A stretch of 64,000 bases of DNA from Pedobacter zeaxanthinifaciens (GCF_003313335.1 NZ_QMHP01000006.1:1-64000), one strand, 5' to 3'. Shown: positions 8,279 to 17,783, counted from the stretch's first letter. Translations and numbers: made by a program. Notes: generated by a model not told the origin, from the sequence alone.

Positions 8279-9412
8279 ATGATCTTACTTGTTGACGATA
8301 CTCCAGAGAACCTCATTTCTTTGAAAAACGTTCTCGAAAAACATGGTTTTGAAGTAGATACAGCTGGTTCAGGCGAAGAGGCGCTCAAAAAAGTGCTCAA
8401 AAACTCGTACGTACTCATCATTTTAGATGTGCAAATGCCAGAAATGGACGGCTTTGAAGTAGCCGAAGTGATTTCCGGTTACAGCAAAGCCAAAGAAACA
8501 GCAATTATTTTCTTATCCGCAGCAAATACCGAGTTTAGGTTTATTGCTAAAGGCTATTCTTCCGGCGGTTTGGATTATATTACTAAACCTGTCGACATCA
8601 ACATTCTTCTTTTAAAGATCAAAACCTTTTATCGTATTTACGAACAAAGCCGTAAACTTAACGACATACAAAAGGCGCTATTGGAAGAAATCGAATTCAG
8701 AAAAGCCGCCGAAAGTAAAAAGGATGAATTCATCAGCATTGCTAGCCACGAACTGAAAACGCCACTTACAAGCGTAAAGGGCTATATCCAATTGTTGGAG
8801 CGTGGTTTGGCCAAAGGCGATATTGATTTGGTGAAAAGCCATCTTTCAAAAGCGCAAATACAACTCGAAAAACTGAATGGACTTATTGCCGATTTGCTTG
8901 ATATCTCCAAAATAGAAAGTGGCAAGTTAAAGTTCAATAAACAATACTTTGATTTTGACCAGCTACTGGAGGGCATTATTGAAGTGTTACACCAATCAAA
9001 TCCCGAATTTAAAATTATTAAGGAAGGAAAAGTAAGCACTCCAATATTTGCCGATGAAATGCGCATTGAGCAAGTGATTGTTAATTTCCTAACCAACGCC
9101 ATTAAATACTCGCCTGGAACATGCGAAGCTAAACTAAATGTGCGATTGCAAAATAAGGAACTGTATTTGGGCGTACGGGATTACGGCATTGGAATGCGCC
9201 CGGAGCAAGTGCAACGAGTTTTCGAAAAATTTTATCGTGTTGAGGAAACATCTCAGCGTTTTCAGGGTTTAGGAATTGGGCTTTACATTTCCTCCGAAAT
9301 CATCAAAAGACACGGCGGACAAATCAATGTTAAATCTAACTATGGTGAAGGTTCTGAATTTTATTTCACCATACCTATTGAACCATTGGTAGCCGAAGCA
9401 GATACTAATTGA
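8279..9412 (+). CDS. receiver-histidine kinase hybrid, soluble
   Basis: This 377-aa cytoplasmic protein has an N-terminal receiver (phosphoacceptor Asp50 in IILDVQMPEMDG, Lys in TKPVD) joined by a short helix to a HisKA domain (His157 in IASHELKTPL) and a HATPase domain (NFLTNAIKYS, DYGIGM, GLGIGLYI). The receiver precedes the kinase, so it can be switched by another kinase, probably the large hybrid kinase next door. There is no membrane segment. The first ATG is used; a TTG two codons earlier is possible. It opens a co-directional signalling cluster that also contains CheR and CheB. Confidence 0.92.
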   Translation: MILLVDDTPENLISLKNVLEKHGFEVDTAGSGEEALKKVLKNSYVLIILDVQMPEMDGFEVAEVISGYSKAKETAIIFLSAANTEFRFIAKGYSSGGLDYITKPVDINILLLKIKTFYRIYEQSRKLNDIQKALLEEIEFRKAAESKKDEFISIASHELKTPLTSVKGYIQLLERGLAKGDIDLVKSHLSKAQIQLEKLNGLIADLLDISKIESGKLKFNKQYFDFDQLLEGIIEVLHQSNPEFKIIKEGKVSTPIFADEMRIEQVIVNFLTNAIKYSPGTCEAKLNVRLQNKELYLGVRDYGIGMRPEQVQRVFEKFYRVEETSQRFQGLGIGLYISSEIIKRHGGQINVKSNYGEGSEFYFTIPIEPLVAEADTN

Positions 9413-9494
9413 TTGAGCCGTAATGCGGCAAGCTATAACTGATTTAACGGATTAAAAAGTGCACCCAAAACGGTGGAACTCTAAATATTAACGG

Positions 9495-12400
9495 ATGAAA
9501 TTAACTTTAAAAAGTAACCTTCGCATAGGCTTAGGTATCTCTCTACTCCTACTCATCATTAGCTCAACGGCTTCTTTCATCAGTATTAAAAACTTAATTA
9601 AAAGCGCCGATTTGGTAGTGGAAAGCAATGGCATTATCAATGATGTAGACAACATCGTATCAATGCTAAAAGATGCGGAAACTGGCCAAAGGGGTTACCT
9701 TTTAACAGGTAACGAAGTATTTTTAGATCCCTACGAGAAAAGCATTAGCCGCACTGATTCTCTATTTAACCGTGTTTTTTTAGCCACAAAAGATAATGCT
9801 TTTGAACAGCAAAAACTTAACGAGCTAAAAACGGTAATAGATAAGCGGATGCAAATTTTGATAAGCACTATTGAGCTTAAGCGACAAAAAGGCCAAGTAC
9901 TAGAACAAACCTTACTGCAGGGCAAAGTTTACATGGATAGTGCCCGTAAATTGATCCGCGAAATCAGGATCGAGGAACGTCGCTCCTTAGCAGAAAAAAC
10001 AAAGGAAATGACCTCTTTAGCGGGTTTTTCTCCGTTTCTAATTATACTGGCTGCCCTATTATCCATCTTAAGTACAGTTTTCTTTTACAGGAAAGTAAGT
10101 GGCGAGTTTAACGAAAGAGTTTCCTTATTTAACCAATTGCAGCAAATTAACGAAGATACTGCAAAAAGGATTGAAACCATAAAAAGCATTGCGCACCAAA
10201 TTTCTACCGGCAATTACAAAGTAAGGATTCACGAAACCTCTAAAGACGGGCTTGGTATTTTATCGTCATCTTTAAACGCCATGGCCGAAGCGCTACAAAC
10301 TTCTTTCACCGCTTTGGAAGATAAAGATTGGATGCAAACTGGTATTGCGGTGCTTAATGAGAAAATGGTTGGCGATAAGGATACTGCTGCTTTAGCTTCA
10401 GATATTTTAGCTGCGGTAGTTGAGCATACCAAAAGTTTTGTAGGTGCATTTTATTTGTTGGAAGATGACGAGCAACTGCACCTTACCAGTGGTTTTGCCT
10501 TAAATATTAAAGAACAGCAGCGGAAAATTACCATTGGCGAGGGTTTAGTAGGCCAAGCATTCCAGTCGGAAAAGTTGATTTTACTCGAAAAAGTGCCCAA
10601 CCACGAAGCTACCATCAGCTATGCTACGGGGCAAACCAAACCTACCTGCGTAATTGCTTTCCCAATTATTAGAAATGGCCTTGCCATGGGTGTTATTGAG
10701 CTAGCTACGGTACACGCTTATCCGCAGCGTAAAATAGATTTTCTTCAAAACATCTCTCCGAACATTGGCATTGCCATCAATGCGGCGCAAAACAGAAAGA
10801 AACTACAAGATTTCTTAGAAGAAACACAATCTCAAGCGGAAGAATTACAGGCACAGCACAGCGAGCTAGAAGCATTAAATGCGGAGCTAGAAGCGCAAAC
10901 ACAAAAAATACAGGCTTCGGAAGAGGAGCTGAGGGTGCAGCAGGAAGAATTGCTACAAAGCAATCAAGAACTGGAAGAAAGAAGTGCCCTTTTAGAAGAG
11001 CGTAATCAGCTGATTTTAGAGCGTAACCTTGAAATTAAACAAAAAGCAGAGCAGTTAGAGCAAAGCACCAGATATAAATCAGAGTTTTTAGCTAACATGT
11101 CGCATGAGTTGCGTACGCCTTTAAACTCCATTTTGTTACTCTCTAAATTAATGTCGGAGAGTGAAGAATTAGCAAAAGAATACACGGAATACGCATCAGT
11201 AATTCAAAGTTCCGGACAAGGTTTATTAAGCTTAATTGATGAGATTTTAGATCTTTCGAAAATTGAAGCTGGTAAAATGGAATTGGAAATTAGCGAGGTT
11301 CGTGTGGAAGAAATTACCGCCGATATCCGCTCCCTATTTATGCCGATAGCAAAAGATAAACACCTTGATTTGGTGATTGGCGTTTCTGGAGATACGCCTA
11401 ATGCTTTCCACACGGATAAGATGCGCTTATCTCAAATTTTGAAAAACTTACTATCTAACGCCTTCAAGTTTACCTCACAAGGCAAAGTAAGTTTATCCAT
11501 CGGTTATCAAGAAAAAAATGGCATGTTAAGCTTTTCAGTAGCCGATACGGGTATTGGTATTCCGAAAAATAAGCAGTCGTTGGTTTTTGAGGCTTTCCAA
11601 CAAGCAGATGGTTCAACACGCCGTAAGTTTGGGGGTACTGGGCTTGGGCTTTCTATTAGCAAACAGCTTGCTAAATTGCTGGGCGGTACCATTACGCTGG
11701 AAAGTAAAGAAAATGAGGGAAGTACATTTACCTTGTATATCCCCCACAACTTTAACGAACGCAGCGACGATATTTTCGCCGAACTTCAGGAGGAAGAGGA
11801 AGCTAGCGCTAACCACGTTGTCTTAAACGAGCAGCAAGAGGAAAGTTTTGTGGTAACCAAAATTCCTGAGGATGTAGCTGATGACAGGGATCAAATTCAG
11901 GCTGATGATAGGGTAATTCTCATTATCGAAGATGATACTTATTTCGCCAAAACTTTACTGGACTTTACCCGTAAAAGAAACTACAAAGGCCTAGTAGCTG
12001 TGCGTGGTGATATTGGGATTGAAATGGCCCAAAAATATAGCCCGAGGGCAATTTTACTAGATATTCAGCTACCAATTAAAGATGGATGGCAGGTAATGGA
12101 CGAGCTGAAAGGCAATCCCGCTACCAGACATATTCCGGTGCATATCATGTCTTCGTTATCTGCTAAAAAGCAGAGCTTGCAAAAAGGAGCTGTGGATTTC
12201 ATTGATAAACCTTTTGCGCTAGAACACATGAAACAAGTGTTCGAAAAGCTAGAGCATGCCTTGAGCAAAAACCCTAAAAAAGTGCTTATTGTTGAAGAAA
12301 ACAAGCAACATGCACAGGCGCTAAGCCACTTTTTAAGCAACGCCAACTTGCAAACTACGGTAGCTTCTAACATTTCGGATAGTATTGATGCCCTGCAAAC

Positions 12401-13091
12401 TAAAGAGGTTGATTGTGTGATTTTAGACATGGGTATTCCAGATAAAAATGCCTACGAAACCTTAGAGGTGATTAAAAAGAGCGAAGGTTTGGAAAACTTG
12501 CCAATCATCATCTTTACTGGTAAAAATTTATCCAAAGGAGAAGAAAACCGAATTAAGCAGTATGCGGATTCCATTGTGGTAAAAACAGCGCATTCGTACC
12601 AACGTATTTTAGATGAGGCGGCGGTATTTTTACACTTGGTAGAAGAAAAGCGTGGAAACAAAAAAATCGAGCCTAAGGCTGCTACACTGCAAAACCTTAA
12701 CGATGTGTTGAAGGACAAAGTGGTGCTTATTGCAGATGATGATGTGCGTAACATTTTCTCGCTAACCAAAGCATTAGAGCCGCACAAAATGAAAGTGATT
12801 CCGGCAACTGATGGCCGCGAAGCCTTAGAAGCCATTAAAGCTAACCCTAAAATAGATGTGGTATTGATGGATATGATGATGCCTGAACTGGACGGCTACG
12901 AAACCACAAAGCAAATTAGGGCAATGGCGGCTTACAAAAATCTGCCAATTTTAGCGGTTACTGCAAAAGCCATGCTTGGCGATCGTGAAAAATGTATCGC
13001 CGCTGGCGCATCTGATTATATCTCAAAACCTGTCGATATCGATCAGCTGATTTCATTACTTAGAGTTTGGCTTTACGACAAAATTAACTAG
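9495..13091 (+). CDS. CHASE3-HAMP-GAF hybrid sensor kinase with three receivers
   Basis: This 1198-aa protein has TM1 (11-30), a CHASE3 extracytoplasmic sensor (about 36-172, with DAETGQRGYLLTGNE), TM2 (about 178-198), HAMP (200-268), GAF (about 283-430), a Glu/Gln-rich coiled coil (about 436-525), HisKA (His537 in NMSHELRTPLNS), HATPase (NLLSNAFKFT, DTGIGIP, GGTGLGLS) and three receivers. Phosphoacceptors are Asp856, Asp978 and Asp1126. The middle receiver has Glu-Glu where an Asp pair is usual (LIVEENKQ), so it may be altered in metal binding. It is the central kinase of the locus and is followed 8 nt later by a lone receiver resembling its own third receiver. Confidence 0.95.
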   Translation: MKLTLKSNLRIGLGISLLLLIISSTASFISIKNLIKSADLVVESNGIINDVDNIVSMLKDAETGQRGYLLTGNEVFLDPYEKSISRTDSLFNRVFLATKDNAFEQQKLNELKTVIDKRMQILISTIELKRQKGQVLEQTLLQGKVYMDSARKLIREIRIEERRSLAEKTKEMTSLAGFSPFLIILAALLSILSTVFFYRKVSGEFNERVSLFNQLQQINEDTAKRIETIKSIAHQISTGNYKVRIHETSKDGLGILSSSLNAMAEALQTSFTALEDKDWMQTGIAVLNEKMVGDKDTAALASDILAAVVEHTKSFVGAFYLLEDDEQLHLTSGFALNIKEQQRKITIGEGLVGQAFQSEKLILLEKVPNHEATISYATGQTKPTCVIAFPIIRNGLAMGVIELATVHAYPQRKIDFLQNISPNIGIAINAAQNRKKLQDFLEETQSQAEELQAQHSELEALNAELEAQTQKIQASEEELRVQQEELLQSNQELEERSALLEERNQLILERNLEIKQKAEQLEQSTRYKSEFLANMSHELRTPLNSILLLSKLMSESEELAKEYTEYASVIQSSGQGLLSLIDEILDLSKIEAGKMELEISEVRVEEITADIRSLFMPIAKDKHLDLVIGVSGDTPNAFHTDKMRLSQILKNLLSNAFKFTSQGKVSLSIGYQEKNGMLSFSVADTGIGIPKNKQSLVFEAFQQADGSTRRKFGGTGLGLSISKQLAKLLGGTITLESKENEGSTFTLYIPHNFNERSDDIFAELQEEEEASANHVVLNEQQEESFVVTKIPEDVADDRDQIQADDRVILIIEDDTYFAKTLLDFTRKRNYKGLVAVRGDIGIEMAQKYSPRAILLDIQLPIKDGWQVMDELKGNPATRHIPVHIMSSLSAKKQSLQKGAVDFIDKPFALEHMKQVFEKLEHALSKNPKKVLIVEENKQHAQALSHFLSNANLQTTVASNISDSIDALQTKEVDCVILDMGIPDKNAYETLEVIKKSEGLENLPIIIFTGKNLSKGEENRIKQYADSIVVKTAHSYQRILDEAAVFLHLVEEKRGNKKIEPKAATLQNLNDVLKDKVVLIADDDVRNIFSLTKALEPHKMKVIPATDGREALEAIKANPKIDVVLMDMMMPELDGYETTKQIRAMAAYKNLPILAVTAKAMLGDREKCIAAGASDYISKPVDIDQLISLLRVWLYDKIN

Positions 13092-13099
13092 CACTTTTT

Positions 13100-13474
13100 A
13101 TGCAAACCCAATTAAAAAAAATATTAATTATTGATGACGACAGCAGAAACATTTTTGCGCTCAAAGCTGTTTTAACTGCTAAAAAGTATGCCTGTTTAGC
13201 TGCCAATAGCGCTGCCGAAGGTTTTGATATCATTAAAAATGAAGGCGATGTAGCGGTGATTCTTTTGGACATGATGATGCCAGAAATGGACGGTTATCAG
13301 GCGCTGGCAAAGATGAAACAGGATGCGGATTTAAGAGATATACCCGTAATTGCCGTAACTGCGCAAGCCATGGTAGGCGACAAAGAAAGATGCCTTGATG
13401 CTGGAGCAACTGGTTATATTTCTAAACCCGTTAACGTTGAAGAATTGATTAAACTTTTAAATAATTATTTATAG
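13100..13474 (+). CDS. single-domain response regulator
   Basis: This 124-aa receiver has no output domain. Phosphoacceptor Asp57 lies in ILLDMMMPEMDGYQ, the acidic pocket in IIDDDSRNIF, and the conserved Lys in YISKPVN. It strongly resembles receiver 3 of the preceding hybrid kinase (shared DDxxRNIF, LMDMMMP and MxGDxExC blocks), so it probably arose from it by duplication or exchanges phosphate with the same partners. Its TAG stop overlaps the GTG start of cheR by one base, which suggests translational coupling. Confidence 0.93.
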   Translation: MQTQLKKILIIDDDSRNIFALKAVLTAKKYACLAANSAAEGFDIIKNEGDVAVILLDMMMPEMDGYQALAKMKQDADLRDIPVIAVTAQAMVGDKERCLDAGATGYISKPVNVEELIKLLNNYL

Positions 13475-14301
13475 TGCCTTATTCTGGAATAATAACTGAT
13501 GAGCAAGTGGAAATCTTAATTAATGATGTGTTGGAGCATCATGGTTATGATTTTACTGGCTACTCAAGAGCTTCCCTAAAAAGACGACTCTCCAGATTAT
13601 ATACCCTCGATAAGCATGTGAGCTTTGCCGAATTTAGGTACAAAACACTCAACGACGAGGTGTACTTTAAACATTTTGTGGAAGGCGTTACGGTTAACGT
13701 TACTGAAATGTTTAGGGACCCTTCCTTTTACCAAACGCTACGCCGTAAAATACTGCCCAATTTAAATACTTATCCCTTCATCAGGATTTGGTTGGCGGGC
13801 TGCTCTACCGGGGAAGAAGCCTATTCCATGGCCATCCTTTTGAGCGAACTCAATTTGTTGCATAAATCACTCATTTACGCTACCGATATTAACCCCACTG
13901 TGCTAGAAAAAGCAAATGCAGGCATGTTTCCCTTGAGCCAGATGAAAAGCTACTCGGAAAATTATATCGCTGCCGGTGGTACTAAAGAGTTTTCATCATA
14001 CTATACTGCTAACTACAGTTTGGCTAAGTTTGATGAAGAGTTGAAGCGCAAAATGATTTTTTCTACCCATAATTTAGTTTCTGACAGATCTTTTAATGAA
14101 TTTCAGTTAATTTTATGCCGTAACGTGTTAATCTATTTTGATAGGCAGCTGCAATTTCGTGTATTGCAATTGTTTGATCAGAGCTTAGAAAACTTAGGAT
14201 ATTTAGCTTTAGGAACAAAAGAAACGATTGATTTTTCACCCATATCGCCAATGTACAAAAGGATGGAATCAGAGAAAATTTGGAGGAAAGTAAATACATG
14301 A
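13474..14301 (+). CDS. cheR: CheR-type protein-glutamate O-methyltransferase
   Basis: This 275-aa protein has a CheR N-terminal domain (about 1-75) and the SAM-binding domain. Motif I is IWLAGCSTGEEAYS; downstream are ATDINPTVLEKA and LILCRNVLIYFD. NVTEMFRDPSFY matches the CheR substrate-binding loop. CheR methylates glutamates of chemoreceptors using S-adenosylmethionine, but no MCP, CheA or CheW is in the window, so the substrate is open. The start is GTG overlapping the upstream stop by one base, and the end overlaps cheB by 4 nt. Confidence 0.93.
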   Translation: MPYSGIITDEQVEILINDVLEHHGYDFTGYSRASLKRRLSRLYTLDKHVSFAEFRYKTLNDEVYFKHFVEGVTVNVTEMFRDPSFYQTLRRKILPNLNTYPFIRIWLAGCSTGEEAYSMAILLSELNLLHKSLIYATDINPTVLEKANAGMFPLSQMKSYSENYIAAGGTKEFSSYYTANYSLAKFDEELKRKMIFSTHNLVSDRSFNEFQLILCRNVLIYFDRQLQFRVLQLFDQSLENLGYLALGTKETIDFSPISPMYKRMESEKIWRKVNT

Positions 14302-14870
14302 AAAAGTGTGGAGCATTGGTTATTGGCGGATCTGCCGGGAGCCTCGATGTGCTGTTGAAAGTGCTCCCAGAAGTTAACGCTAACATTGATTTTACCATAA
14401 TTATTGTGGTACACCGCAAACAGGGCACCGATTCGTTGCTTACTGATTTGCTTTCGTACCGCACAGATTTGAAGGTTAAGGAAGCTGATGAAAAGGAAAA
14501 AATCCTTAGTGGACATATCTACATCGCTCCCTCTGATTATCACCTTTTAGTGGAGAAGGATTTTACTTTTTCCTTGGATTATTCGGAAAAAGTAAATTAC
14601 TCTCGTCCTTCCATTGATGTAACTTTTCAAACGGCCTCTGATGCCTACGGCGACCGTTTAGTATGTCTTTTACTATCTGGATCCAATGCCGATGGTGTTA
14701 ATGGACTAATTACCGTTAAAAGGAATGGCGGCTTAGCCTTGGTTCAGGATCCGGACACAGCGCAAGTAAGCTACATGCCCGAACAGGCAATTTTAAAGGC
14801 AAATGTTTCAAAAGTTTTAAAAATAGAAGAAATGGTAAGTTATATCAATTCATTATCTGCAAAGGGCTAA
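14298..14870 (+). CDS. cheB: CheB-type protein-glutamate methylesterase, catalytic domain only
   Basis: This 190-aa protein matches the CheB C-terminal esterase domain and lacks the usual N-terminal receiver. The catalytic triad is visible: Ser in GGSAGSLDV, His in IVVHRKQGTDS, and Asp in LLSGSNADGVNG. It would remove methyl groups added by CheR or deamidate glutamine. The ATG overlaps the cheR stop in an ATGA arrangement; an in-frame TTG six codons earlier is less likely. The lone receiver encoded 2 nt downstream may supply the missing regulatory domain in trans. Confidence 0.93.
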   Translation: MKKCGALVIGGSAGSLDVLLKVLPEVNANIDFTIIIVVHRKQGTDSLLTDLLSYRTDLKVKEADEKEKILSGHIYIAPSDYHLLVEKDFTFSLDYSEKVNYSRPSIDVTFQTASDAYGDRLVCLLLSGSNADGVNGLITVKRNGGLALVQDPDTAQVSYMPEQAILKANVSKVLKIEEMVSYINSLSAKG

Positions 14871-14872
14871 AA

Positions 14873-15235
14873 ATGAGCAAAAGGGTTTATATTTTTGATG
14901 ACAATAAGGATATTTTGGAGCTGTGCACTTTAATTTTAGAGGGAGCAGGTTACGAAACAAGAACGTCATCTACATCTAACAACATCATTGACCAGGTTGC
15001 GGCCTTTGTTCCGGATTTGATATTGATGGACAATTGGCTGCCCGATGTTGGCGGTATTGCCGCTACACAGGAACTTAAAAAGCATCCGGTATATCAATCT
15101 ATCCCGGTGGTGTACTTTTCGGCTAATAACGATATTAAGGCTTTAGCACAAGCTGCCGGAGCGGAAAGCTATCTGCCAAAACCTTTTGATATTGATGAGC
15201 TGGAAAACAAAGTAATTGAACTGATAGGGAGATAG
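14873..15235 (+). CDS. single-domain response regulator
   Basis: This 120-aa receiver has the acidic pocket FDDNKD, phosphoacceptor Asp53 in LILMDNWLPDVGG, and the conserved Lys in YLPKPFDIDEL. There is no output domain. It starts 2 nt after cheB and ends the signalling operon. The position suggests it acts with the receiver-less CheB or as a phosphate sink for the hybrid kinases. Which of these applies cannot be decided from sequence. Confidence 0.92.
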   Translation: MSKRVYIFDDNKDILELCTLILEGAGYETRTSSTSNNIIDQVAAFVPDLILMDNWLPDVGGIAATQELKKHPVYQSIPVVYFSANNDIKALAQAAGAESYLPKPFDIDELENKVIELIGR

Positions 15236-15244
15236 TTTTTATGA

Positions 15245-15277
15245 AGCCTTACGAAGTTTTCGAAACTTCGTAAGGCT
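15245..15277. repeat. palindromic REP-like element, copy 2
   Basis: A perfect 15-bp inverted repeat (AGCCTTACGAAGTTT at 15245-15259, complement at 15263-15277) has a 3-nt TCG loop, 9 nt after the last gene of the signalling operon. It shares its core and geometry with the element at 2249-2281. A transcript-stabilising or weak terminator role is possible; there is no T-run. Confidence 0.7.
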
Positions 15278-15350
15278 GTTGATCCACATAATTGACACAT
15301 GTCTCGTAAACTCGACACAACAATTAAATGCTACATCATAACGGTTTAAA

Positions 15351-17783
15351 TCAATTTTTCATACGCCCTTGTTCAGCTTCTGTTCCTGTAGAGCGTCTTC
15401 TGGCAGGTTTAATTTCATTTTTACCAAAGCGATAGCTGAAATTCACACGAAATAACTGCGTTTCATTTTTTTGGTATAAGCTATAACTTAAGCCCGGATA
15501 AGCACTGCTCAATCTTGTTCTGTTAGTATCAAAAACATCCGAAACAGCTAATTTCAAACTCGCTTTCTTTTTCAACATCGCTTTGCTAATACCAAAATCC
15601 ACAAAGGCTCTTTCCTGCAAAGCTAAGGTACCATAAGTTAATGGCGACTCGTAATTGGCATTAAGTTCGGCGGTTAGGCCATCGATAATGATAAAGTTTT
15701 GCTGCATACGAACCTGAAATGAAGTTTGACCAGTTTTTAGTGCCTGCCCTTGCAAATTTGGCGTCTCAAATGCCATGTGGAACACGTTAAAGTTATTGCT
15801 CATTGTCCACCACTTTTTAATTTTAACTGGCACAGTCAAATTAGCCGAAAGTACTTTTTGAGTTGCCAAGTTTTCATTGGTTTGGAATAAAGCTTTACGC
15901 TCTTCGTTAGGCAAAATCACTTCCGTGATGGCATCATTGGTAACGCTGTAGCCTAAATTCAAAAAGTATTTCTGCATCAGCGTATAATTTATCTCGTAAT
16001 TGTTGGTATACTGTGGTTTTAAGAAAGGATTTCCTTTGTTATAGGTATATTCATCCAAATAAAAAATAAATGGATTTAGGGCATCGTAACTAGGCCTATC
16101 AATCCTACGCCCGTAAGAAGCGCCGACTTGATGGTTTTTAGCTAAGGTATGTTGTACGTAAACCGTTGGAAAAAAATCCCAATAACTGCGCTCAACCACA
16201 TTGTTCGTATTGATCAAGTGTCCTTTAGAATTGGTTTGTTCCATCCTTAAACCCAACTGTACGCTTGTTTTTTTAAACTGTTTGCTCAAATTAGAATAAA
16301 GTGCGTTCACATTTTCATCGTAAACAAAGTGGTTGCTTCTTCTCACATCATTTTGCCAGATGTTATTTTTCCACTCCTCGGCCTGTAAATCATTATCGGT
16401 TTCTACCCAACTGCTTTTTGCACCAGCTTCAAACTTGGTTGTTTTATTAATAGGCAAAACGTAATCTACCTTAACCGCTTTAATATCAATAATGCTTGGA
16501 CTGTTATTGCGCAAGCGACCAATTGGTTTCACTAGCGTACCATTAGGGAAAGTCAACGTATTTTCTAAGTTAGATCTGTCCCTACCGTTGTATCTTGAGT
16601 AATCTACATCGGCAGAAATTTCTTGCCCTGTGGTATCCAAAACCGATTTATAGTTTAAGTTGTAAGCAAAATTTCTATAGGTAGATTGGTTCAGGTTGGT
16701 CGTATTTAAAGTAGAATCAATTTGTGTAAATGATTTTCCGATGTTGGTTTTATTGAAAGCATCTTCGTCGCCACTGTTAAGATAACCAGTAGCTAACACA
16801 CCCAAAGTATTGTTTTTGTTAAGGAAAAAATCAACTCCTGCCTTAAAATTATTGTTTTCAAACTCACGGTTGTCCCCTCCTTTTTGTGAGAAATAGGTAC
16901 TTGGATTTCCGTTAGCAATACGGTCGATATCTATTACATTGCTTCGGGCACCTTTATTGAAATTGTAGCTTCCAAATACGTTAACACCCTTATTGCGATA
17001 GTTTAAGTTTAGGCCGGCGTTACCTCGTAAGTTTTTACCATAGGCTAAACCTGCGTTAAAACTGCCGTTTGTGCCGCCGTTTTTTGAACGTTTCGTTTTA
17101 ATATTGATAATTCCAGAGTTTCCTGAAGCATCATATTTTGACGAAGGATTGGTAATCAATTCAATGGTTTCAATTTCGGAGCTCTGCATGTTACGCAATA
17201 AGTTAGCAACATCGGCCTGGCTCATATAAGTCTGTTTCCCATCTAACATAATTAAAACCCCTTGCTTTCCTTGCATGGAAATTCTATCATTTTGATCTAC
17301 CGTAACGCCAGGCGCCCTTTGTAGCACTTCCAAAGCAGATGAGCCTACTGCAACACTGCTGTTCTCTACGTTCATCACCATTTTATCCGCCTTGCGCTCC
17401 AACAACGGCTTAACCGCAGTAATACTTACCGCATTTAAAGTTTTGCTGTTGGCTACCAAAAGTACTTCCGGTAAAGTTAAGCTAAGGTCTGCTACCAAAA
17501 ACGCTTTGCCTTTATGTATTTGGTAACCCATCATGTTAATTTTGATGAAGTAGTTGCCTGCGGTAATATTTGGAAAACTGAACTTTCCTTCTGGGGTTGT
17601 CATTGCGGTTTTCACCAAGGATGAATCCGACACTTTAAATAAGCCCACTGTTGCGTAATCAACAGGTTTACGTTGCTCATCCAGCACTATGCCGTTTATT
17701 TCAACCTGCTTCCCTGTTTTGGGAGCTGCCATAGCCGCCGTAAGGGTAAAAACTGCGATTAAGAGTACGTATAATTTCTTCAT
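15351..17783 (-). CDS. outer-membrane beta-barrel receptor (TonB-receptor-like)
   Basis: This 810-aa protein has a signal peptide (residues 1-19), then a carboxypeptidase-regulatory-like domain (about 27-110, GIVLDEQRKPVDYATVGL), a plug-like segment (about 115-235, LEVLQRAPGVTVDQND) and a long barrel ending in FRVNFSYRFGKNE. The barrel resembles the outer membrane beta-barrel family 3 (PF14905), which is TonB-receptor related. There is no SusD partner beside it, so it is not part of a classical polysaccharide locus. The ligand is unknown. Transcription stands alone, with its own start region. Confidence 0.88.
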   Translation of the reverse strand: MKKLYVLLIAVFTLTAAMAAPKTGKQVEINGIVLDEQRKPVDYATVGLFKVSDSSLVKTAMTTPEGKFSFPNITAGNYFIKINMMGYQIHKGKAFLVADLSLTLPEVLLVANSKTLNAVSITAVKPLLERKADKMVMNVENSSVAVGSSALEVLQRAPGVTVDQNDRISMQGKQGVLIMLDGKQTYMSQADVANLLRNMQSSEIETIELITNPSSKYDASGNSGIINIKTKRSKNGGTNGSFNAGLAYGKNLRGNAGLNLNYRNKGVNVFGSYNFNKGARSNVIDIDRIANGNPSTYFSQKGGDNREFENNNFKAGVDFFLNKNNTLGVLATGYLNSGDEDAFNKTNIGKSFTQIDSTLNTTNLNQSTYRNFAYNLNYKSVLDTTGQEISADVDYSRYNGRDRSNLENTLTFPNGTLVKPIGRLRNNSPSIIDIKAVKVDYVLPINKTTKFEAGAKSSWVETDNDLQAEEWKNNIWQNDVRRSNHFVYDENVNALYSNLSKQFKKTSVQLGLRMEQTNSKGHLINTNNVVERSYWDFFPTVYVQHTLAKNHQVGASYGRRIDRPSYDALNPFIFYLDEYTYNKGNPFLKPQYTNNYEINYTLMQKYFLNLGYSVTNDAITEVILPNEERKALFQTNENLATQKVLSANLTVPVKIKKWWTMSNNFNVFHMAFETPNLQGQALKTGQTSFQVRMQQNFIIIDGLTAELNANYESPLTYGTLALQERAFVDFGISKAMLKKKASLKLAVSDVFDTNRTRLSSAYPGLSYSLYQKNETQLFRVNFSYRFGKNEIKPARRRSTGTEAEQGRMKN

